DNA of 64,000 nucleotides from Adhaeribacter_A terreus (GTDB taxonomy: Bacteria; Bacteroidota; Bacteroidia; Cytophagales; Hymenobacteraceae): positions 46,244 to 110,243 of the forward strand of contig NZ_JBHSKT010000011.1 of NCBI RefSeq assembly GCF_042657365.1. Reading direction: 5' to 3'. A program made the position numbers and the translations under genes. Of the stretch, positions 60,407 through 64,000 are shown piece by piece. Under the pieces are notes generated by a model that did no database searches, was not told the DNA's origin, and saw nothing but the letters and a program-made list of their open reading frames with translations. Numbering within the stretch: position 1 is the stretch's first letter; each line of letters opens with the position of its first letter.

Positions 60407-61174
60407 CTAAAAGGTCCTTGCCCGGCGAATTTTACGAATTTCGTTGAGCCGGCGGCGGCGTTCGCGCAGGTAAAAATAACGCTCCAGCTGGCGCACTAAA
60501 ATTACCGACAGCGCTACCCAGAACAAACCCGCAGTAAGACCGGCAATTACATCCGTGGCATAATGCACATTCAGGTAGACACGACTGATTGTAATTAACA
60601 ATTGCCAGATCAACAAGGAGATACAAATCAAAACCCGAAGCCATTTATTTCTGATATTTACCCAGCACAGATAAATGAGAATACCGTAAAAAGCACCACC
60701 GATCATAGCGTGTCCGCTCGGGAAACTAAAGCCGCTCTGGTGGTAAAAAGCAGTTTCGGGGCGCAGCCGGCCAAAGTTATTTTTTAAATATTGGTTCAGC
60801 AGGAAACTGCCAATCGTAGCACTTAAGATCTGCGCAGAAAACCACCGCCATTTCTTAAAGAACAGAAAAAAAACCACAAGCGTGGGCGGTACCGAGATCA
60901 GAAAAAGTTTGGAGGCGAAATAAGTAATGAACTGCATCAGTTCGGTTCTGGAAGGAGAACTATGCGTAGCGAGCCAGGCAAAAGCGGCTTTATCAAAACC
61001 ATCGTCCTTATCAAGAAAAATCTCTTTGGTGAGGAAGAAAAATATACCGAAGCAGGAAATAAAAATGCCAAGCAATACCAGCGCTTCCAGGGTAAAAAAA
61101 GTCCAGAAAGTGAGTTGTTTTTTCTTTTCTTGCTGCATAAGCGGATCTAAAATTGCGGCTTGCCCCGGCCTCAT
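60407..61174 (-). CDS. PAP2 superfamily phosphatase, paralogue 1
   Basis: 255 residues, five to six transmembrane helices. The three acid-phosphatase motifs are KNNFGRLRPE (KxxxxxxRP), FPSGHAM (PSGH) and SRVYLNVHYATDVIAG (SRxxxxxHxxxD). It probably dephosphorylates undecaprenyl diphosphate or phosphatidyl-type lipids on the periplasmic side. The first ATG at 61172-61174 is used; an ATG further in (MQQEKKKQ) would also keep the first helix. A paralogue lies on the other side of a tRNA gene. Confidence 0.9.
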   Translation of the reverse strand: MRPGQAAILDPLMQQEKKKQLTFWTFFTLEALVLLGIFISCFGIFFFLTKEIFLDKDDGFDKAAFAWLATHSSPSRTELMQFITYFASKLFLISVPPTLVVFFLFFKKWRWFSAQILSATIGSFLLNQYLKNNFGRLRPETAFYHQSGFSFPSGHAMIGGAFYGILIYLCWVNIRNKWLRVLICISLLIWQLLITISRVYLNVHYATDVIAGLTAGLFWVALSVILVRQLERYFYLRERRRRLNEIRKIRRARTF

Positions 61175-61213
61175 TTAACCGGCTTTCCGGCGAAAAAGTT
61201 ATGCAACGAGATT

Positions 61214-61243
61214 AAAAAACGGTAGGGTTTTAAACGAAAAAAG
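61214..61243 (+). repeat. Dispersed motif, copy 45
   Basis: Core CGGTAGGG, spacer TTTTAAACG, tail AAAAAAGCC, which forms the left arm of the next hairpin. Confidence 0.85.
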
Positions 61244-61266
61244 CCCCGGGGTTAGCCGGGGCTTTT
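61239..61266 (-). terminator. Terminator of tRNA-Leu
   Basis: aaaagccccgg / ccggggctttt with a six-base loop, followed on the minus strand by T-rich motif sequence. Confidence 0.85.
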
Positions 61267-61288
61267 CAGAAAGATGCTTCGCGCATCG

Positions 61289-61372
61289 TGCACACGGGGA
61301 GACTCGAACTCCCACGGGACAACTCCCACAGGCTTCTGAGACCTGCACGTCTACCAGTTCCGCCACGTATGC
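61289..61372 (-). tRNA. tRNA-Leu (anticodon CAG)
   Basis: 84 bases on the minus strand. Acceptor arm gcatacg / cgtgtgc with discriminator A, D-arm ggcggaactggtagac, anticodon loop CTCAGAA between caggt and gcctg, a long class II variable arm (tgggagttgtcccg) and T-arm gggagTTCGAGTCTCCC. CCA is not encoded. Confidence 0.93.
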
Positions 61373-61469
61373 AGAAGTAGACTACTAACCGGTCTGGGAA
61401 ACCCTTTTCGATTTAGTGATGCAAAGGTAGAAGGAAATTTCAGAAAAACCACACCGGCTTCAAAAAAAA

Positions 61470-62201
61470 TTATTCAACTTTTACGGCCGCATCTTCCACG
61501 ATCGGGTTCAGGTTGCGTTTAGAATAACGTTCCAGTCTTCGTAAGCCGTAAACACCTAATATAACCCACAGAAAACCAGCCGAAAAGCCCGCTATTACAT
61601 CGGTAGCGTAATGCACGTGCAGATAAACCCGGCTGCAACCGATCAGTAAAATAGTTAAAATAAAAAATCCGGTAAGCAAATAATGTAAGGCGCGTTTCTG
61701 GATATTATGCCACGAAAGGTAGATCAGCAAGCCGTAAAACGAAGCGCTCACCATAGAATGCCCGCTCGGAAAACTTAAACCCGAAGCTTCTACCAAATGC
61801 GGAATGATAGGCCTTTCGCGGTGAAAGAAAAATTTGGTGATGAGGTTAAGCGAAATACTGCCCACCGCAATTACCGGCACTTTCACCGAATACCAGCGGT
61901 GCTTTTTAATGAAAAGGAAATAAATAATAAGTGAAATAGCCGCTCCGGTTATAAACGGCGCATCGCCCAGAAACGACATAAAGATCATGAAATCGGTAAG
62001 CGCCGGCGAATTGATTCGATCCATAAAATCGAAAGCTGCCTGATCGAACATGACGTCGCCGCCCCCCCTTATCTTGGAAGCCAGGAACAGGAACATGATG
62101 ACGCTGGCAATAAAAAGAGCCAGGACCAAAAATAATTCTAAGGTAAAGAGCGCAAACATGGCCACCAGGCGCACCCAGGCCCGTTCAATAATTTTCCGCA
62201 T
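61470..62201 (-). CDS. PAP2 superfamily phosphatase, paralogue 2
   Basis: 243 residues with the same three motifs as the neighbour: KFFFHRERP, FPSGHSM and SRVYLHVHYATDVIAG. Its N-terminal segment differs. Inner-membrane lipid phosphatase or undecaprenyl-diphosphate phosphatase (BcrC/PgpB type); which of the two paralogues does what cannot be told. A motif copy begins six bases from its start codon. Confidence 0.9.
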   Translation of the reverse strand: MRKIIERAWVRLVAMFALFTLELFLVLALFIASVIMFLFLASKIRGGGDVMFDQAAFDFMDRINSPALTDFMIFMSFLGDAPFITGAAISLIIYFLFIKKHRWYSVKVPVIAVGSISLNLITKFFFHRERPIIPHLVEASGLSFPSGHSMVSASFYGLLIYLSWHNIQKRALHYLLTGFFILTILLIGCSRVYLHVHYATDVIAGFSAGFLWVILGVYGLRRLERYSKRNLNPIVEDAAVKVE

Positions 62202-62206
62202 AGTTT

Positions 62207-62236
62207 AAAAACGGTAGTGTTTGAAGCTTAAAAAGT
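62207..62236 (+). repeat. Dispersed motif, copy 46
   Basis: Core CGGTAGTG, spacer TTTGAAGCTT, tail AAAAAGT; between divergent genes. Confidence 0.88.
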
Positions 62237-62323
62237 AAAACCTGTGCATTAAAGTAAAGAAATTTCCGCTAAAGCCCGGCTATGCCAGCCCAAACTTCCG
62301 TAAAATTAGTTTTTCAGAAAATT

Positions 62324-62890
62324 ATGAAACATTACGCCCGTTTGTTCGTCGCGGTTCCGTTGCCACATTCCTTAACCGAAGAACTTGCTACATATCTGCC
62401 AGTATACGAAAAACCCGGAGTCCGCATTATTCCGGAAGAGAACTGGCATTTAACCATACATTTTATCGGCAACATACCTAAAACGCAGGTTGCTGAAATT
62501 GCAGAAAAACTAAAAATTCTGGCGCCGGAACTGGAAACTTTTGAACTGAAACTGCTGCGCGTTGCTCCCGGCCCCAACGCCAAAATGCCGCGTTTGATCT
62601 GGGCGGAATTTGCCGAAAACAAGGCTTTTGAAAAAATGGTACGCAGCGTTACTTTCGCTTTGGGCGCTAAAATGGATCATCAACACCCGATTGCGCACAT
62701 TACGCTCGCGCGGTTTGCCAAAGATATCCGGCCACCCAAAATGCCACAAACGCCCGCTAAAGAAAACAAGCCATTTCCGGTAAATGAAATCTCGCTCTGG
62801 GAATCGGAATTGCGGCAGCCGCACCCGCGCTACACCATTTTAGAACGCTATGCTTTAGGCAGCAAAAACCCGGAAACCCAAAACAATTAA
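62324..62890 (+). CDS. thpR: RNA 2',3'-cyclic phosphodiesterase ThpR
   Basis: 188 residues from the ATG at 62324 (MKHYARLFVAVPLPHSL), where the 2H-phosphoesterase fold begins. Two catalytic HxT motifs: NWHLTIHFIG (about 46-55) and IAHITLARF (about 128-136). It hydrolyses 2',3'-cyclic phosphate ends of RNA. Followed 44 bases later by the CinA-type gene in the same direction. Confidence 0.92.
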   Translation: MKHYARLFVAVPLPHSLTEELATYLPVYEKPGVRIIPEENWHLTIHFIGNIPKTQVAEIAEKLKILAPELETFELKLLRVAPGPNAKMPRLIWAEFAENKAFEKMVRSVTFALGAKMDHQHPIAHITLARFAKDIRPPKMPQTPAKENKPFPVNEISLWESELRQPHPRYTILERYALGSKNPETQNN

Positions 62891-62895
62891 GGCTG

Positions 62896-62924
62896 AAAAA
62901 CGGTATGCAAAACCGGTAAAAAAC
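62896..62924 (+). repeat. Dispersed motif, copy 47
   Basis: Core CGGTATGC, spacer AAAACCGGT, tail AAAAAACTC. It lies between thpR and the CinA-type gene, nine bases before the start codon. Confidence 0.8.
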
Positions 62925-62933
62925 TCCTGCTTC

Positions 62934-63419
62934 ATGAACACCTCCGATATAACCCGCATCGTACGCAAGATCCAGACCAGCAAACTGACCATTGCCTTTG
63001 CCGAAAGTGCCACCGCCGGGATGCTCGCTTCCGAAATTGTGAAAGCCAAAGGCACCGGCACCACGTTTTTAGGCAGCATTGTAACCTACAACGAAAGCGT
63101 AAAACAAACTTTGCTGGGCGTAAAAAAGAAAACCCTGGAACTTTATACCGCCGAAAGTCAGCAGGTTACAAACGAGATGGTTATGGGTTTGCACAAACTT
63201 TTAAAAGCCGACATCTGCATAGCCGTAACCGGATTGGCCGAAACGGGCGCTTCCGAAACCGATAATAAACCCGTAGGAACCGTATTCTTTTCCATGTTTT
63301 ACAAAGATAAGATCGAAGAGTTTCGGGAAGTTTTTGAGGGAACTTCTGAAAGTGTGCGAAAGCAGGCCACCGAATTCATATTCACCAAAATGGAAGAAAT
63401 TTACGACCGGCATTTTTAA
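62934..63419 (+). CDS. CinA C-terminal family nicotinamide-nucleotide amidase
   Basis: 161 residues, only the amidase domain (no competence-type N-terminal half). LTIAFAESATAGMLASEIV carries the catalytic Ser, then TGTTFLGSIVTYNESVKQTLLGV and VTGLAETGAS...PVGTVFFSMF (in parts). It deamidates NMN to nicotinic acid mononucleotide in pyridine-nucleotide salvage. Confidence 0.92.
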   Translation: MNTSDITRIVRKIQTSKLTIAFAESATAGMLASEIVKAKGTGTTFLGSIVTYNESVKQTLLGVKKKTLELYTAESQQVTNEMVMGLHKLLKADICIAVTGLAETGASETDNKPVGTVFFSMFYKDKIEEFREVFEGTSESVRKQATEFIFTKMEEIYDRHF

Positions 63420-63473
63420 GTCGCCAGCAAACGGCAATGAAATTGAACAGGATTTTTGCAGATAAAAGAAAAA

Positions 63474-63512
63474 ACCACCCCCAACCCCTCCTTGAAAAGG
63501 AGGGGAGCTTTT
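63474..63512. repeat. CCACCCCCAACCCCTCC-type inverted repeat
   Basis: cccctcctt / aaggagggg with a four-base loop, followed by agctttt; related to the elements at 16385 and 19956. Confidence 0.65.
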
Positions 63513-63523
63513 CTTCCCTACGA

Positions 63524-63773
63524 ATTCACGCATATCGCCAGCGCAGCGCCTCTGAAAATCACGTTATCAGAAAGCTAAATTAAAAGAAAGCCAGCTACGA
63601 AGGCAACTGACACCAGTTTCTGCGTGCGCGGCCTCCTATTCATACGGTGCCTTTAGGCAGGCCGTAAGGCCAGTTTGAATAGAAGACGCGAACGCAGAAA
63701 CGAAGCCCGCCCAGCTTGAGGGAAGAAGTTTAATTAATAATTAAAAATTAATAATTAAGAATTGAAGTTGGCT
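63524..63773 (+). ncRNA. Putative structured RNA element, copy B
   Basis: Aligns with 24228-24459. Closing stem 63589-63595 (agccagc) with 63767-63773 (gttggct), one G-U pair; stem gtttctgcgt with acgcagaaac; ctattca with tgaatag replaces the unrelated arm of copy A; hairpins tgcctttaggca and ggccgtaaggcc keep the same loops (TTTA, GTAA). An AT-rich insert (taattaataattaaaaattaa) separates the core from the closing strand. Several stems change on both sides, so pairing is conserved rather than sequence. Confidence 0.55.
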
Positions 63774-63775
63774 AT

Positions 63776-63805
63776 AAAAACGGTATCCTTCGTAGCCCAA
63801 AAACT
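63776..63805 (+). repeat. Dispersed motif, copy 48
   Basis: Core CGGTATCC, spacer TTCGTAGCCC, tail AAAAACTG, three bases behind structured element B. Confidence 0.8.
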
Positions 63806-63874
63806 GCTGACCGCCGACGAGGTTCTTCAGAGCTCCGCTCGCAATCTTCGCGCTCCCTCGCTCAATTGTGCTCA

Positions 63875-64000
63875 GAAACTGTTTTAAAAGTGAATTATCG
63901 GGATAAAAAAAGTACCCACTTTGGTTAAGAAAGTTATTCGACCAACTATTCAAAACCTCGGTGAGTACCCATCAAAAGAAAGAAAAACGGAAGAGATATC
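63875..64000. mobile_element. Probable terminal part of an insertion sequence
   Basis: The repeat copy running from 63806 matches the one at 24505-24580 up to ctcag (63871-63875) and then breaks off into GAAACTGTTTTAAAA, which looks like the terminal inverted repeat of IS5-type elements of Bacteroidota. No transposase start is seen before the window edge. Family name is uncertain. Confidence 0.4.

Larger units (their letters stand above)
63420..64000. other. Repeat-rich right end without a gene
   Basis: It holds a CCCCTCC palindrome (63474-63512), the structured element copy B, motif copy 48 and a probable insertion-sequence end. The 70-codon minus-strand frame here has no ATG and runs through repeats. 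Confidence 0.7.

Noticed and set aside
63741..63953. 70-codon minus-strand frame at the right edge as a transposase fragment
   Set aside because: It begins at TTG, has a stop just upstream and reads through motif and repeat sequence; no transposase motif is visible.

Overview
The window looks like chromosomal DNA of an aerobic Bacteroidota, most likely order Cytophagales and perhaps a Hymenobacteraceae-type genus (inference). The signs are PorT at the left edge, PorE-like OmpA/PD40 proteins, a TonB-dependent receptor with a carboxypeptidase-regulatory plug extension, DUF4249 and DUF5606 proteins, menaquinone synthesis, promoters of the TTG-N20-TANNTTTG type, and almost no Shine-Dalgarno sequences. 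Most genes are ordinary core functions; the genus cannot be fixed from here.

Layout. 1-5.6 kb: porT (partial), ubiE and two paralogous TPR/PD40/OmpA envelope proteins, all leftward. 5.8-9.7 kb: engB, a TonB C-terminal protein, a DUF5606 protein, a small barrel protein and fbp. 9.8-16.3 kb: aspartokinase, enoyl-CoA hydratase, VOC protein, acs, a small AT-rich membrane protein, peroxiredoxin. 16.6-19.8 kb: response regulator plus five-PAS histidine kinase. 20.2-24.0 kb: waaA-rsgA (4-base overlap), an SDR, an RluE-like pseudouridine synthase. 24-25 kb: repeat-rich gap with a structured element, then a DUF4249 lipoprotein. 26-34 kb: dnaK, two DUF5329 paralogues, a PLP decarboxylase, a kinase-like unknown, a barrel protein and a DoxX-like protein. 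34-39 kb: a TonB receptor behind a DtxR/MntR-type operator, purE-purK. 39-44.5 kb: MarC, hemE, VOC, STAS-like, an RfaE1-like kinase, an aminotransferase. 44.6-51.4 kb: a glycosyltransferase fusion, a pseudogene, recR, clpS, an AT-rich FRG-domain gene, a DPP4-like peptidase. 52-60.3 kb: two unknowns, a YceI protein, an autoregulated MarR, L-Ala-D/L-Glu epimerase divergent from a GltP-type symporter, an RDD protein, a 776-residue GAF protein. 60.4-64 kb: two PAP2 phosphatases flanking tRNA-Leu(CAG), thpR, a CinA-type amidase, a second copy of the structured element, and what looks like an insertion-sequence end.

The most unusual signal is not a gene. About 48 copies of a ~30-bp motif (AAAACGSTAKSS, a T-tract, about six variable bases including RGCT, then AAAAA(G/C)TC) are scattered once per ~1.3 kb. 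All but one lie between genes, many touch start or stop codons, and several merge into terminator stems. Length, density, one conserved half and helically spaced A/T tracts recall the uptake signal sequences of Haemophilus, though that function is only a hypothesis here. The second unusual signal is a pair of ~170-185-nt elements whose sequences differ but whose stems are kept by paired changes, which points to a structured RNA.

The regulation that can be read directly consists of a 16-bp metal-repressor-like palindrome in the promoter of the TonB receptor and a 7-7-7 inverted repeat filling the -33/-7 spacer of the marR promoter. Coordinates and counts were worked out by eye.
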